A DNA stretch of 64,000 nucleotides from Paenibacillus sp. (GCA_031180825.1 JAPSLM010000004.1:1-64000); one strand, 5' to 3'. Counted from the first letter of the stretch, positions 8,457 through 21,562 are shown. Notes: a model not told the origin generated them from the letters alone. Numbers and translations are program-made.

Positions 8457-8610
8457 TTACAAGCCCCTTCCAAAATTTTTCTATATCATAAACGAGAGGA
8501 GTGACAATTTAAAAGATCCAATTACTATCATTTTTATTAGGCCATTCGTTGAGATTTGCGAAAAAGGTTGTGGCGCAGCCTTGCGGCCGGAAGGAGCAAG
8601 CGGAGGAAGT

Positions 8611-8636
8611 AAAAAACGCTTGGATGTCCAAGCGTT
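8611..8636 (-). terminator. Rho-independent terminator
   Basis: A perfect 10-bp inverted repeat (AACGCTTGGA / TCCAAGCGTT) with a two-base loop is followed, on the minus strand, by six T residues. It terminates the alpha/beta hydrolase gene at 8651-9439. Confidence 0.85.
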
Positions 8637-8650
8637 GCGCGGTTCTTGCC

Positions 8651-9439
8651 TTAGGGCGGCTCCTTATACGGAACATTGCGGCGTACGAAGGTTTTGATCA
8701 ACTCGTTTAGCGGTCCCGGGGCTTTCGTAGGGATACGATGGTCGGTATTTTTTATATACACCAGCTTACTATCGGGCAATTCCCGATGCAGGAGGTCGGC
8801 ATAGGGATGAAAGAGCTTGTCCTTTTCCCCATAGACAAGCAGGACGGGAAGACGGATCTTATGCAGCCGCGACGTACAATTATAGGCCAAGCTGTACCGA
8901 TAATATTGTTCCGCATTCTCGGCGCTTCCTTTTCTGGCCTCCGCGAATAACTTGCGGAACAAAGAAAACTTTTTGGCTTGCCCCCATGCATTCGAAAATG
9001 CGATCATGCCGATGGCGCCCATTTTAGAAAACGTCACGCCCAAACCGATCTTGTTTCTTAACCGCCATTCGTTCACTTCCGACATTCCGCCGACGACAAT
9101 ACCGCCCCATGCCCGATCGGGATGCGTAAGAAGAAATTCAAGAACGACCGATCCCCCCGTAGAATAGCCGCACAAGAAGCATTTTTGAATGTTTAGCCGG
9201 TCCAGCAGCATCCTGATATCCTCAACGATCAACGGATAAGTAACCGGTTCTTGCGAAGGCCGGCTGTGGCCGTGTCCTCGGATGTCAAAGGCGATCGTGC
9301 GAAAAATCGGGGACAGCCCTTGAATTTGGTAGATGAAATTTAAGCTCGTCAATACCGGCGGATGAATAAACACAAGGGCCGTGCCTTCTCCGCGGTCGAT
9401 ATAATGGAGCAGACATCCGGAAATATTTGCGACAGGCAT
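8651..9439 (-). CDS. alpha/beta hydrolase
   Basis: 262 residues if started at ATG 9439, where the family usually begins (MPVANISGCLLHYIDRGEG) after AAAGGTCGTGG; an ATG 51 bases upstream has no ribosome binding site. Catalytic parts are visible: oxyanion region VFIHPPV, DIRGHGHS, nucleophile serine in GYSTGGS (Gly-Xaa-Ser-Xaa-Gly), acid in VYGEKDKLFHP and histidine in NTDHRIP. It has a cap domain of usual size and no signal peptide, so it is probably a cytosolic esterase- or lactonase-like enzyme. The substrate is unknown. It stands alone between terminators. Confidence 0.88.
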   Translation of the reverse strand: MPVANISGCLLHYIDRGEGTALVFIHPPVLTSLNFIYQIQGLSPIFRTIAFDIRGHGHSRPSQEPVTYPLIVEDIRMLLDRLNIQKCFLCGYSTGGSVVLEFLLTHPDRAWGGIVVGGMSEVNEWRLRNKIGLGVTFSKMGAIGMIAFSNAWGQAKKFSLFRKLFAEARKGSAENAEQYYRYSLAYNCTSRLHKIRLPVLLVYGEKDKLFHPYADLLHRELPDSKLVYIKNTDHRIPTKAPGPLNELIKTFVRRNVPYKEPP

Positions 9440-9671
9440 TCGTCCACGACCTTTCTCGCTTGGAAATTTTGCTCCGTCTAGTATATCCATTAAGCTGTAA
9501 AAAGCTGCGCTGAATGCTTGTCGGCGTATATGGAAAACAATAAGACACGGCTATTTTTTCAAACGGGGTCAAAATAAAGCTATATTTCACAAAGCTTCCG
9601 GCCGCAATCCGCCTGTTCGGCAGAAACGGTTGGAACGAACGTAACTTGGCAATGAAGGAGCGTGTTTTCCG

Positions 9672-10487
9672 ATGAACATCAGCCCGCAGCATCGCGTTCA
9701 ATTGCACGGCTTTAACAACCTTACAAAATCGTTATGCTTTAACATGTACGACATTTGTTATACCAAAACAAAAAAAGAACGAGAAGCTTATATTGAATAT
9801 ATCGATGAGCAGTACAATGCCGACCGGCTGACGAAAATTTTAAGCACCGTATCCGGGATGATCGGGGCGCATGTGTTGAATATTGCCAAACAGGATTACG
9901 TTCCCCAGGGAGCGAGCGTCACGCTGTTAGTGTCGGAGGGGCCGCCGGTGGAGGTCCCGGAAGAAACGGTCCGCGCCTCGTCCGGCGCGCTTCCCGAATC
10001 CGTCGTGATGCAATTGGACAAAAGTCATATCACGGTCCATACTTATCCCGAGTACCATCCGAACGAGGAAATCAGCACGTTCAGAGCGGATATTGAGGTG
10101 TCTACCTGCGGAGAAATTTCGCCTCTTAAAGCGTTAAATTACTTAATCCAGTCGTTTGATACGGACCTGATGATCATTGATTACCGGGTACGCGGCTTCA
10201 CCAGAGATGTAAACGGGCACAAATGGTTTATCGACCACGATATTACTTCCATCCAAAACTACATTCAAGAGGATATTATCCAATGGTTTGACATGATCGA
10301 TGTGAATGTATATCAAGAAAATATATTTCACACGAAGTGCAAGCTTAAAGAGTTCGATTTGAACAACTACTTGTTCGGCTATACGAAAGACAAGTTCTCC
10401 CAAGAGGAAGCGGCGGAAATAACCCGCAGATTAAAATCGGAAATGGACGAAATTTTTTACGGAAAAAATCAAAGCGCGGTGCAGTAG
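9672..10487 (+). CDS. speD: S-adenosylmethionine decarboxylase proenzyme (E. coli type)
   Basis: Makes decarboxylated AdoMet, the aminopropyl donor for spermidine synthesis. 271 residues, the long form found in proteobacteria and some Firmicutes rather than the short Bacillus SpeH form. Self-cleavage to a pyruvoyl group is expected at Ser118 in [16 protein letters not shown]. Other conserved stretches are [21 protein letters not shown] and [19 protein letters not shown] at 9672 follows AAGGAG with an 11-base spacer. No spermidine synthase lies beside it. It ends at its own terminator. Confidence 0.95.
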   Translation: MNISPQHRVQLHGFNNLTKSLCFNMYDICYTKTKKEREAYIEYIDEQYNADRLTKILSTVSGMIGAHVLNIAKQDYVPQGASVTLLVSEGPPVEVPEETVRASSGALPESVVMQLDKSHITVHTYPEYHPNEEISTFRADIEVSTCGEISPLKALNYLIQSFDTDLMIIDYRVRGFTRDVNGHKWFIDHDITSIQNYIQEDIIQWFDMIDVNVYQENIFHTKCKLKEFDLNNYLFGYTKDKFSQEEAAEITRRLKSEMDEIFYGKNQSAVQ

Positions 10488-10569
10488 CCTTCCAAACGAA
10501 TGCTCCGTCGCATCCGTACCCGAACCATGGAAGAGAAGCATGACCGTTAGAAGGAACAATCATGACCAA

Positions 10570-10600
10570 GCGCGCACAGGGCAACCTGCGCGTGCTTTTT
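10570..10600 (+). terminator. Rho-independent terminator after speD
   Basis: GCGCGCACAGG pairs with CCTGCGCGTGC around a GCAA loop with two imperfect pairs, followed by five T residues. It ends the speD transcript. Confidence 0.85.
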
Positions 10601-10639
10601 GTATGAGAATGCTGCTGCAGACCATGAAAAATTAGTTGG

Positions 10640-10655
10640 TGTGATAAATATCACA
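10640..10655 (+). promoter_or_regulatory. Fnr/CRP-type palindrome upstream of activase gene
   Basis: TGTGATAAATATCACA is a perfect TGTGA-N6-TCACA palindrome, the consensus of Bacillus Fnr and similar to CRP-family sites. It lies 51 bases before the ATG of the activase gene. The site is visible; regulation by Fnr in response to oxygen is inferred. I could not identify a convincing -10 at the ideal distance. Confidence 0.65.
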
Positions 10656-10705
10656 TTTAAGTACATGCTAAGGATGGGTTGAATTGGAACGAAGGAGTTG
10701 TATTC

Positions 10706-14179
<3,474 letters not shown>

Positions 14180-14213
14180 CACCAACTACTGAATTAAAGG
14201 AGTGAATCCGATC

Positions 14214-15854
14214 ATGGCGAACGCGGGCAAAAAGGAAAAGACCGGAGATCAGTTATCCCTTGAGGAGAGGCTGCTGCAATTTCAAAAGGAACAGGAGAAA
14301 GCGTTGGGGTTGGATCAGGCAGACCGGCATCAATGGTTCGATCCCGTACCGCGCCAATTTTTGGCCAAGGACAAAGCGTCGACGACGCTGCTGTTCGGCG
14401 GGCTGACGATGGCGCACGATTATTTGGTGGAAGGGGCCCTTAAGGGGCTTGGGTATGACGTCAAGCATCTGGATTGTCCGGATAACGAGTCGCTGCGCTT
14501 CGGCAAAGAATTCGGCAACCGCGGCCAGTGCAATCCGACGTATTTTACGGTCGGCAATCTGATTAAATATTTGCACCACCTGCGCGACGTGGAAGGAAAG
14601 TCGAAGGAGGAAATCGTCCGCAATTACCTGTTCATTACAAGCGGCTCTTGCGGCCCGTGCCGGTTCGGCACCTACGTGACGGAGTACCGGAAAGCTCTGC
14701 GCGATGCCGGGTTTGACGGCTTTCGGGTTCTCCTGTTCCAGCAGACGGACGGGCTGAAGCAGGCGACAGGCGGGGAATCGGCGCTGAAGCTGGATACGTC
14801 GTTTTTTCTGAGCTTTTTGAAAGCCGTGCTGCTGGGAGACATCTTAAACGCGCTCGCTTACCGCATCCGTCCCTATGAGTTGGAATCCGGTTCGACCGAT
14901 GCCGCCCTGGAACGGTGCAAGCGGCTTATTTACGAAGCTCTGAGCGGGCGCAAACGGTTGCGGCCGGCGCTCGTCCGAAGCCGCCGGGAGCTGGAAGCCA
15001 TCCTCGTGGACCGCACCCGGGTCAAACCGAAAGTGAGCATCATCGGCGAATTTTGGGCGATGACTACCGAGGGGGATGGCAATTACCAGCTGCAGCGCTT
15101 TTTGGAAGGCGAGGGCGCCGAGGTGGAAGTGCAGTCGATGACGGCCTGGATTCTGTACCTGATTTGGGAGGGGCGCTACGATACCGTCAGGCGCATGCAT
15201 CTGCGAGGGGCCGATTCCGGCAAATACGGCTTGCAGGGAAAAAATCCGTTCTTGCGCTTGCGCATGCTTGGGCTCGCGGATCGCGTCCTCCGCATGATGT
15301 TCCAATCCTATGCAAAGGCGCTCGGCTTGTATGATTATCACCTGCCCGACATGGAAGAGATTGCCCGCGTCGCCCACGAGCACTATAACAACCATCTGCG
15401 GGGCGGAGAGGGCCATATGGAAGTAGGCAAGCTGATTCTGAACGTCGCGAAGCGGAAAGTCAACATGACGATTTCCGTCAAGCCGTTCGGATGCATGCCG
15501 TCCTCCGGCGTGTCCGACGGGGTCCAGTCGCTGATTACCGAGAAGTACCCCGATGCGATCTTCCTGCCCATCGAAACGACGGGCGACGGCGCGATCAACG
15601 TGTACAGCCGCATCCAGATGATGCTGTTCAAAGCCAAGCAAGCGGCGCAGAACGAGTTTGACGAAGCATTATCGAAAAAAAGGATCGCCGACGAACGTCT
15701 TCAGTACATTAAACAGTGCCGGAAATGGAACCGCCCTCTGCGGACCAGCCCTCACGTCGTCGCTTGTACGGCGGCCAATTTCCTTTACGGGATACGCGCC
15801 GGGAAGAGCGGATTTTCTTTCCGCCGCTACAAGCAGGAAATTCAAAAAGTATAA
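14214..15854 (+). CDS. 2-hydroxyacyl-CoA dehydratase-like protein, partner of the activase
   Basis: 546 residues. ATG at 14214 follows AAAGGAG; a GTG at 14202 overlaps that site and is less likely. The protein matches the CoA-substrate-specific activase/dehydratase-related family: TLLFGGLTMAHDYLVEGALKGLGYDV, NRGQCNPTYFTVGNLI and FITSGSCGPCRFGTYVTEYRKALRDAGF, with cysteines suited to Fe-S ligation, and SVKPFGCMPSSGVSDGVQS near the C terminus. It lies 34 bases after the double activase, so the two should form one system. I infer a radical, oxygen-sensitive reaction; no CoA-ligase or transferase gene nearby reveals the substrate. Confidence 0.85.
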   Translation: MANAGKKEKTGDQLSLEERLLQFQKEQEKALGLDQADRHQWFDPVPRQFLAKDKASTTLLFGGLTMAHDYLVEGALKGLGYDVKHLDCPDNESLRFGKEFGNRGQCNPTYFTVGNLIKYLHHLRDVEGKSKEEIVRNYLFITSGSCGPCRFGTYVTEYRKALRDAGFDGFRVLLFQQTDGLKQATGGESALKLDTSFFLSFLKAVLLGDILNALAYRIRPYELESGSTDAALERCKRLIYEALSGRKRLRPALVRSRRELEAILVDRTRVKPKVSIIGEFWAMTTEGDGNYQLQRFLEGEGAEVEVQSMTAWILYLIWEGRYDTVRRMHLRGADSGKYGLQGKNPFLRLRMLGLADRVLRMMFQSYAKALGLYDYHLPDMEEIARVAHEHYNNHLRGGEGHMEVGKLILNVAKRKVNMTISVKPFGCMPSSGVSDGVQSLITEKYPDAIFLPIETTGDGAINVYSRIQMMLFKAKQAAQNEFDEALSKKRIADERLQYIKQCRKWNRPLRTSPHVVACTAANFLYGIRAGKSGFSFRRYKQEIQKV

Positions 15855-15870
15855 TCCGCCGGTTCTTGCA

Positions 15871-15898
15871 GGCTCCTGCCTTGGGTCAGGGGCCTTTT
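15871..15898 (+). terminator. Rho-independent terminator
   Basis: GGCTCCTG (15871-15878) pairs with CAGGGGCC (15887-15894), followed by TTTT. It ends the two-gene activase/dehydratase transcript. Confidence 0.8.
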
Positions 15899-15971
15899 CC
15901 GGTTGTTCGTTATGCAACGAATAACCTGGATAGACTTGCGACACCCTTTACAAAGGGAGGTGAACCAATCC

Positions 15972-17387
15972 TTGGTCTGGATCCTTGCGGCCCTCATCGT
16001 ATTCATTCTTCAAATCGCAGCGGTCGTCATCTTTGAATTTTCACGTCCGTATAAAGCGGTCACCTGGATGGTTATTCTGTTTCTGTGCCCGCCGCTGGGG
16101 TTCCTGCTCTATTTTTTTGTCGGAAAAGAATACGCCTGCGAGAGTTTCATGAACCGGGAAGACCGGATGCTGCTGGAGCAAATCAAAGAACGGCTATCCG
16201 CCCGCTGCGGGTGCGACACGAAGCAGGGAAGGGGGCTCGACGTCAAGCCTAAAGACAGGGTCCAGGCGTTGCTGCAAAACGCGGCGGCTATCCCCGCTAC
16301 CGCCGGCAACGAAACGACCGTGTACGCGGAAGGCACGCAGGCCTTTGAAGACATGTTGCAGGATATTGCGATGGCCCGGCGGCATATTCATATCGAATCT
16401 TACATCATTCGTGATGACCAGCTCGGGACTCGTTTTCAGCAGTTGTTGATCCGCAAGGCGCAGGAAGGGGTGAAAGTGCGGCTGTTATACGACGGGATCG
16501 GCTGCCACCGTTTGCGAAAGTCCTATATCAACCGGCTTCAGAATGCCGGCGTGGAGATCCGATGTTTCTTTCCTCTGCTGCTCTCTTTAGCCAATAGGCA
16601 TATCAACTTCCGCAATCACAGGAAAATCATCGTCGTAGACGGGAAAATCGGATATTTCGGCGGTTTAAACATAGGGGATGAATATGTTGGGAAAGATTCA
16701 AAAATAGGGTATTGGCGGGATACGCATTTTCGTATCGAGGGCGAGGCCGTATTATGGATCCAGTATACGTTTTTGGCCGATTGGTTTCTTGTCAAAGGAG
16801 AGCTGCTGACCGATCCGGATTACTACCCGGTTCAGGACAAGAAGGGGAACGATCGGATGCAAATCGTCAAAAGCGGACCGGACGAAACAAGTATGCTGGA
16901 ACTTATTTTTTCCTGCATCGTTTCGGCCAAGAAAAGAATTTATATCGCAACGCCGTACTTTGTACCGGACCCCGGCATATTATTTGCGCTGAAAACAGCC
17001 GCTGCCGGCACAGTTGACGTTCGTATCATCTTGCCGGCCGTCCCCGATCACCGAATCGTGTATTGGGCCTCGTTGTCCTACGTCAAAGAGTTGCTGCATT
17101 CGGGGGTCCGCTTTTATTTCTATGAGAAAGGATTCATCCATGCGAAGGTCGTTATAGCCGATGATTTGGCGTGCTCCGGCTCGGCAAACATGGACATCCG
17201 CAGCTTTTGCAGTCAATTTGAACTGGGAGCTGTCTTCTTTGACGGGAAAGTCGTGGACCGTTTGGTTTGCGATTTTGTCAGGGATCTGAGTGCGAGCAGG
17301 GAAATCCTGCTGCCGCAGTTTGAAAGCCGGTCGAAATTCCAGAGATGCAAAGAAGCGTTCGCCCGCTTGCTCTCTCCCTTGTTTTAG
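15972..17387 (+). CDS. cls: cardiolipin synthase (phospholipase D superfamily), copy 1
   Basis: Joins two phosphatidylglycerols to give cardiolipin in the membrane. The TTG start at 15972 follows AAAGGGAGGTGA and aligns exactly with the start of the paralogue at 17429-18847, giving 471 residues. Two N-terminal membrane segments (VWILAALIVFILQIAAVVIF; VTWMVILFLCPPLGFLLYFFVG) are followed by two HKD motifs, HRKIIVVDGKIGYFGG and HAKVVIADDLACSGSANMD, so both half-sites look intact. An in-frame extension to 15903 lacks a ribosome binding site. Confidence 0.93.
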   Translation: MVWILAALIVFILQIAAVVIFEFSRPYKAVTWMVILFLCPPLGFLLYFFVGKEYACESFMNREDRMLLEQIKERLSARCGCDTKQGRGLDVKPKDRVQALLQNAAAIPATAGNETTVYAEGTQAFEDMLQDIAMARRHIHIESYIIRDDQLGTRFQQLLIRKAQEGVKVRLLYDGIGCHRLRKSYINRLQNAGVEIRCFFPLLLSLANRHINFRNHRKIIVVDGKIGYFGGLNIGDEYVGKDSKIGYWRDTHFRIEGEAVLWIQYTFLADWFLVKGELLTDPDYYPVQDKKGNDRMQIVKSGPDETSMLELIFSCIVSAKKRIYIATPYFVPDPGILFALKTAAAGTVDVRIILPAVPDHRIVYWASLSYVKELLHSGVRFYFYEKGFIHAKVVIADDLACSGSANMDIRSFCSQFELGAVFFDGKVVDRLVCDFVRDLSASREILLPQFESRSKFQRCKEAFARLLSPLF

Positions 17388-17428
17388 GGGGCGTGAAGGA
17401 GGAAGGCAAGAGCCGTCCTCCTCGTGCT

Positions 17429-18847
17429 TCAAAATAACGGCGAGATCGCCCGGGCAAGAGACTCTTTTATTTTTTGGAGATAGTGCCGTTTACGGAATTC
17501 CCCGAGCAAGATCTCCGAACTTGCCTGCAAATCCCGCAAGAAATCTTCCTCGAAGCGATCCACGACCTTTCGGTCAAAAAAAACGGCATGGACTTCGAAT
17601 TGGTCATAAAAGCTTCGCATATCCATATTGGCCGTGCCACAGCAAGCCAAGTCATCGACAATCATCACTTTTGCATGAATGAACCCTTTGCCATACTGAA
17701 AAAAATGAACTCCCGCCTCAAGCAGTTCCTGGACAAAGGATAAAGTCGCCCATTGCACAATTTTCGAGTCGGAAACCGCCGGAATAATGATGCGAACGTC
17801 GACGCCGCTCGCCGCCGCAGTCTTTAACGCCATCAAGATGCTCGGGTCGGGAATAAAATAAGGCGTCTCAATATAGATCCGTTCCCTTGCCGAAACGATG
17901 CAAGAGAAAAACACCTCCAGCATCGTAGCTCTATGCCCATCCGGGCCGCTTTTAATAATTTGCACCGTCTCGTTCCCCGGTGAACCAGACATTGGAAAAT
18001 AGTTGGATCCGGTTAATGCTGCTCCTTTGACAAAGAACCAATCGGTAACAAAGGTATACTGAAGCCACAGCACCGCATCGCCTTGCACCTTTAGATGAGT
18101 GTCGCGCCAAAATCCAAGGTTTGAGTCTCTCCCTAAATATTCGTCCCCGATATTCAAGCCGCCGAAGAAGCAGGTTTTTCCGTCGACGACTACTATTTTT
18201 CTATGATTGCGGTAGTTAAGGCGCCTGTCGATGAATGCGCTCCATGGGGGAGAAAAGCATCCCGTTTCGACGCCGGAGTCATGCAGCTCCGTCAAATAAT
18301 CCTCATTCAGTTGATGGCTGCCGAACCCGTCATAAAGAAGGCGTACCTTGACCCCTTGTTTCGCTTTTTGAATCATTACTTGCTGAAAGCGAGTGCCGAT
18401 ATGGTCAGCGCGGACGATGTAAAACTCAATATGGATATGGTCCTTGGCCGCGCTCATCGCTTCCAGCATGGCTTCAAAGGCGTGAGCGCCATCAGGGAAA
18501 ACGATTGTCTCGTTATGAACGGTAATTGGGGCGGACGGCAGGTTTTGGAGTAACGCAAGCAGACGTTTTTGATGAAAAATACAATTTTTTAGAGACTTTT
18601 CCGATGCCCGCTTCCTGAAATAAGCCAACGAGTCCGTCTTGATTTGCTCCAAGCTTATATTGGTGTATTGCGGCCGGGAGGAATATTTTTTTGCGATAAA
18701 AAAATATAACAGGAACCCGATGAGCGGGAATATAAACTGAATGATTGTCCATGCAATCACTTTATGAGGACGATAATGTTCGATGATGACAATCAGTGCA
18801 ATCTGAATGATGAATACTAGCAGTAATCCTACCATGATCCACAGCAA
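17429..18847 (-). CDS. cls: cardiolipin synthase (phospholipase D superfamily), copy 2
   Basis: 472 residues, convergent with and closely similar to the copy at 15972-17387. TTG start at 18847 after AAGGCAGG. Two N-terminal membrane segments (GLLLVFIIQIALIVIIEHY; AWTIIQFIFPLIGFLLYFFIA), then HKD motifs HRKIVVVDGKTCFFGG and HAKVMIVDDLACCGTANMD. Both copies appear catalytically intact. The divergence between them is more than a recent duplication would give, so they may differ in regulation; Bacillus also carries several cls genes. Confidence 0.93.
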   Translation of the reverse strand: MLWIMVGLLLVFIIQIALIVIIEHYRPHKVIAWTIIQFIFPLIGFLLYFFIAKKYSSRPQYTNISLEQIKTDSLAYFRKRASEKSLKNCIFHQKRLLALLQNLPSAPITVHNETIVFPDGAHAFEAMLEAMSAAKDHIHIEFYIVRADHIGTRFQQVMIQKAKQGVKVRLLYDGFGSHQLNEDYLTELHDSGVETGCFSPPWSAFIDRRLNYRNHRKIVVVDGKTCFFGGLNIGDEYLGRDSNLGFWRDTHLKVQGDAVLWLQYTFVTDWFFVKGAALTGSNYFPMSGSPGNETVQIIKSGPDGHRATMLEVFFSCIVSARERIYIETPYFIPDPSILMALKTAAASGVDVRIIIPAVSDSKIVQWATLSFVQELLEAGVHFFQYGKGFIHAKVMIVDDLACCGTANMDMRSFYDQFEVHAVFFDRKVVDRFEEDFLRDLQASSEILLGEFRKRHYLQKIKESLARAISPLF

Positions 18848-18957
18848 ATTTTTAGCCTGCCTTATCGAAATAAGTTGAATAAAAGTATTTTCCCAAAAAC
18901 TTGTTAAAAAAATACATCACTCCGGGCCGCCGAAGCAACTCATGCAGTTAGGAGTAA

Positions 18958-18989
18958 GAGAGGCATGCTGCATCTGCGGCATGCCTCTT
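18958..18989. terminator. strong hairpin, possible terminator
   Basis: GAGGCATGC (18960-18968) pairs with GCATGCCTC (18979-18987), extendable by two pairs. It lies downstream of the GNAT gene (minus) and upstream of cls copy 2. Neither strand has a proper T run, so its role as a terminator is uncertain. Confidence 0.4.
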
Positions 18990-19080
18990 AATTGATTCGG
19001 AAGTCACAGACTTGCATGTAAAGAAATGGAAGAAGATGCATTCATTTATAAACGTTCGAAAACCTTGATATTGTTGGAAA

Positions 19081-19551
19081 TCAGTCCTCCAGTCTCAAAT
19101 AATAGTGCAGGAACGTGTCGTCCCGCACATAGCCCATCGCTTCGTACAGACGCTGCGCCGTAACATTGTCGATGGCCGTGGACAGTTGCAGGCCTTTGGC
19201 CTGTGTGGCGCGGGCGTAGGCCTCGGCAGCCTTCATCAGCGCTTGACCGACGCCCTGCTTGCGGGCGTCCGGATGGACGAACAAATCGTTCAGCGTCCAT
19301 ACGCGCTTGGCCGCAATGGAGGAAAGCGTCGGGTACAGCTGGGTAAACCCGATCGGCCGGCTTCGGTCCTCGGTATAGGCGAAGAAGATGACGGACTGCT
19401 GCCGCTCCAGATTGTCACGCAGAAAGCGCCGGGCCCTTTCCAAGTCGGAGGGCTGTCTGTAAAACTGACGGTACGCGTCAAACAACGGCACGAGCGCCTC
19501 AATATCTCCGGTCTCGGCTTGACGAACGTTCAAGGAATGGGACGGGTTCAT
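19081..19551 (-). CDS. GNAT family N-acetyltransferase
   Basis: 156 residues. ATG at 19551 follows GGAAGGAG; longer frames upstream are spurious. The acetyl-CoA-binding core is DLFVHPDARKQGVGQALMKAAEAYARATQAKGLQLST, and the family's C-terminal NVTAQRLYEAMGY is present. It opens with VRQAETGDIEALVPLFDAYRQFYRQPSD, typical of the GNATs that acetylate small amines or antibiotics, but the substrate cannot be predicted. It is divergent from the MocR-type regulator at 19950, which probably controls it. Confidence 0.9.
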   Translation of the reverse strand: MNPSHSLNVRQAETGDIEALVPLFDAYRQFYRQPSDLERARRFLRDNLERQQSVIFFAYTEDRSRPIGFTQLYPTLSSIAAKRVWTLNDLFVHPDARKQGVGQALMKAAEAYARATQAKGLQLSTAIDNVTAQRLYEAMGYVRDDTFLHYYLRLED

Positions 19552-19949
19552 CGTATCGTACTCTCCTTCCGGGTACCGCCGCAGCTGCAGGCGGTTCCTA
19601 AATATTCGACATCGTACCTCGATTAGTGGCAATAGAAAAGGGCCAATCAAGTGATTTTTTATTGAGCCATTTCCGCAGAAATGCGCGAAAGAGGAAACCC
19701 GGGCGGGCTGTGAAGCGGCTGCGGAATGGTATCGGAACCGACGGTTTTGCGAGCTTGCGAGGCTTTCCTGCAAATCGTCGGGGGAACCGCGGGCACAAGG
19801 AGCCCGGCCGTTTCTTTTTGGCTCATTGTCATCGAAGCTTTCGATTCGGTCTGTGTATGATTGACAATTGAAAATATACAATTTAGAGTTAGTTTATTAG
19901 ACCATTTTTGGAAACGGATCTTTCCGGCCAGAAAAGGAGGCCATCCGAA
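19552..19949. promoter_or_regulatory. divergent control region between GNAT and MocR genes
   Basis: About 400 bases without a gene. A candidate promoter for the MocR gene is TTGACA (19861-19866), 17 bases, TAGAGT (19884-19889). Overlapping it, ACAATT occurs twice in direct orientation (19864-19869 and 19878-19883), a layout compatible with MocR binding. A short hairpin CGGGC/GCCCG (19790-19806) is followed by TTTCTTTTT. The remainder of the region shows nothing I can name. Confidence 0.4.
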
Positions 19950-21383
19950 ATGCATTTCCACGTCGCTTACCACGCTTGCCTCGAACGTTACCCGACCAAG
20001 CTTCTGGCGCTCTATCATGCGCTGCACGACGGGATAACCGGAGGCGTTCTTGCCTACGGGCTGCGGCTTCCGTCCACCCGGGAGCTGGCCGGGCTGTACG
20101 GGCTCTCCCGCGGTACGGTCAATCAGGTATACGAGATGCTGGCCTCCGAAGGCTATCTGCAATGCCGCATCGGAAGCGGTACCTACGTCGTTTTCCGCAA
20201 GGAGGAGCAGGGCGGCACGGGCACGGCCCGTCCGGAGGCGTCGTACCGCTTGACGGCTTGGGGAAGGCGGCTCGAATCGGCTTCGCCCCGCGGCCGCATG
20301 GTTCCGCGGCTGTCCGTCGATTTCGACTGCTTCGCGCCGGACCTTGACGCTTTTCCCCGCGAGGCGTGGAACCGCTGCCTGTACGCCGCGGTGCGCGAGC
20401 TGACCGCCTCCGGCGCGGGCCGGGGGGACTGCCCGCCGCAAGGCTACGGGCCGCTGCGCGAAGGCATCGCCCGCTATTTGCGCCGTGCCCGCGGCATCGC
20501 CGTAGAGGCCGGGCATATCGCCGTCACGTGCGGCTCGATGCAGGCGCTTGCGCTGCTCGCGCAGCTGCTGGTCGAACCGGGCGAGCCGGCTGTCGCCGAG
20601 ACGCCGGGCTATGCGGGCATCCGCCGGGCCATCCGGGCCGCCGGGGGACGGTGCATCGACGCGGAGGTCGATGCCCAGGGCATCGTGCCCGCGGACTGGG
20701 AGGCGCGGGCGCTGTTCGTGACGCCGACGCGGCAGTTTCCGACGGGGGCGGTGCTGAGCCTGGCGCGGCGGCAGGCGCTGCTGCGGTGGGCGTACGAGCG
20801 CGAGGCCGTCATCGTCGAGGACGATTACGACAGCGAGTTCCGCCACCGGGGCAAAAGCCTGGAGCCGCTCAAGACGCTTGACCGCGAGGAGCGGGTCGTC
20901 TACGTCGGCAGCTTTACCAAGACGCTGCTTCCCGATGTCCGCATCGGCTATGCGGTGCTGCCGCCTTCGCTCGCGCAGCCGTTCGTCCGTGCCCAGGCGC
21001 TTTATGAGCCGCACCCGGCCAACCTGCTGGAGCAAAAGGCGCTGGCCGCTTTTATGGCTTCCGGGGAGTACGAGCGGCATTTGCGGCGGATGAAGCGGAT
21101 CTACAGCCGCAAGTTTGCGATGTTCATGCAGCTGCTTACGGGCGAATTATCGGATCGGTTCCAGTTTGTCGAGAGCGATGCGGGACTTCATATTTTCGGC
21201 TGGTGGCTGGGGAGGGAAGACGAGTATTTGGCCTACCGCGCCGCCTGCGAGGCCCGCGGCGTCCGTTGGTCGGAAGCGCGGGTAGAGACGGAAGCGGGAG
21301 TAAGGTATGGAGCGTCCTTCAATTTTCCGCATTTGTCCGAGGACCAGCTCAGGCAGGGCGTGGAACGGATGAAGGAGGCCTAA
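19950..21383 (+). CDS. MocR/PdxR-type transcriptional regulator (GntR HTH plus aminotransferase-like domain)
   Basis: 477 residues. ATG at 19950 follows AAAAGGAGG. N-terminal GntR winged helix (around residues 12-75): LRLPSTRELAGLYGLSRGTV and MLASEGYLQCRIGSGTYV. A linker leads to a type I PLP-aminotransferase-like domain with EDDYDSEFR, holding the PLP-ring Asp, and the PLP lysine in GSFTKTLLPDVRIGY. Such regulators use PLP, or a PLP adduct, as effector and usually act on the neighbouring divergent gene, here the GNAT. Strongly GC-rich relative to its surroundings. Confidence 0.92.
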   Translation: MHFHVAYHACLERYPTKLLALYHALHDGITGGVLAYGLRLPSTRELAGLYGLSRGTVNQVYEMLASEGYLQCRIGSGTYVVFRKEEQGGTGTARPEASYRLTAWGRRLESASPRGRMVPRLSVDFDCFAPDLDAFPREAWNRCLYAAVRELTASGAGRGDCPPQGYGPLREGIARYLRRARGIAVEAGHIAVTCGSMQALALLAQLLVEPGEPAVAETPGYAGIRRAIRAAGGRCIDAEVDAQGIVPADWEARALFVTPTRQFPTGAVLSLARRQALLRWAYEREAVIVEDDYDSEFRHRGKSLEPLKTLDREERVVYVGSFTKTLLPDVRIGYAVLPPSLAQPFVRAQALYEPHPANLLEQKALAAFMASGEYERHLRRMKRIYSRKFAMFMQLLTGELSDRFQFVESDAGLHIFGWWLGREDEYLAYRAACEARGVRWSEARVETEAGVRYGASFNFPHLSEDQLRQGVERMKEA

Positions 21384-21562
21384 GCGAGGGGGCTGGTTGA
21401 CTCGGGAAAAGCCGCCGCCTAAGTCTCGGCGCCTTTCTTAAAACCCGTCGACGTTCGCGAGCGGGTTCTGGGGCTGTAGGCAGGTCTTTTGTCTCCGGCA
21501 GTTTGTAGCGCCCAACTATACACCACACCAAAACCAAAATATCGCCATAAGCAGTAAACGAC

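Noticed and set aside
17388-17428. Terminator between the convergent cls genes
   Set aside because: An AGGAGGA/TCCTCCT stem is present but neither strand has a T run, so I did not list it as a feature.
19659-21080. 473-codon minus-strand frame opposite the MocR gene
   Set aside because: Shadow of the GC-rich MocR-type gene, whose HTH and aminotransferase motifs are plain on the plus strand.
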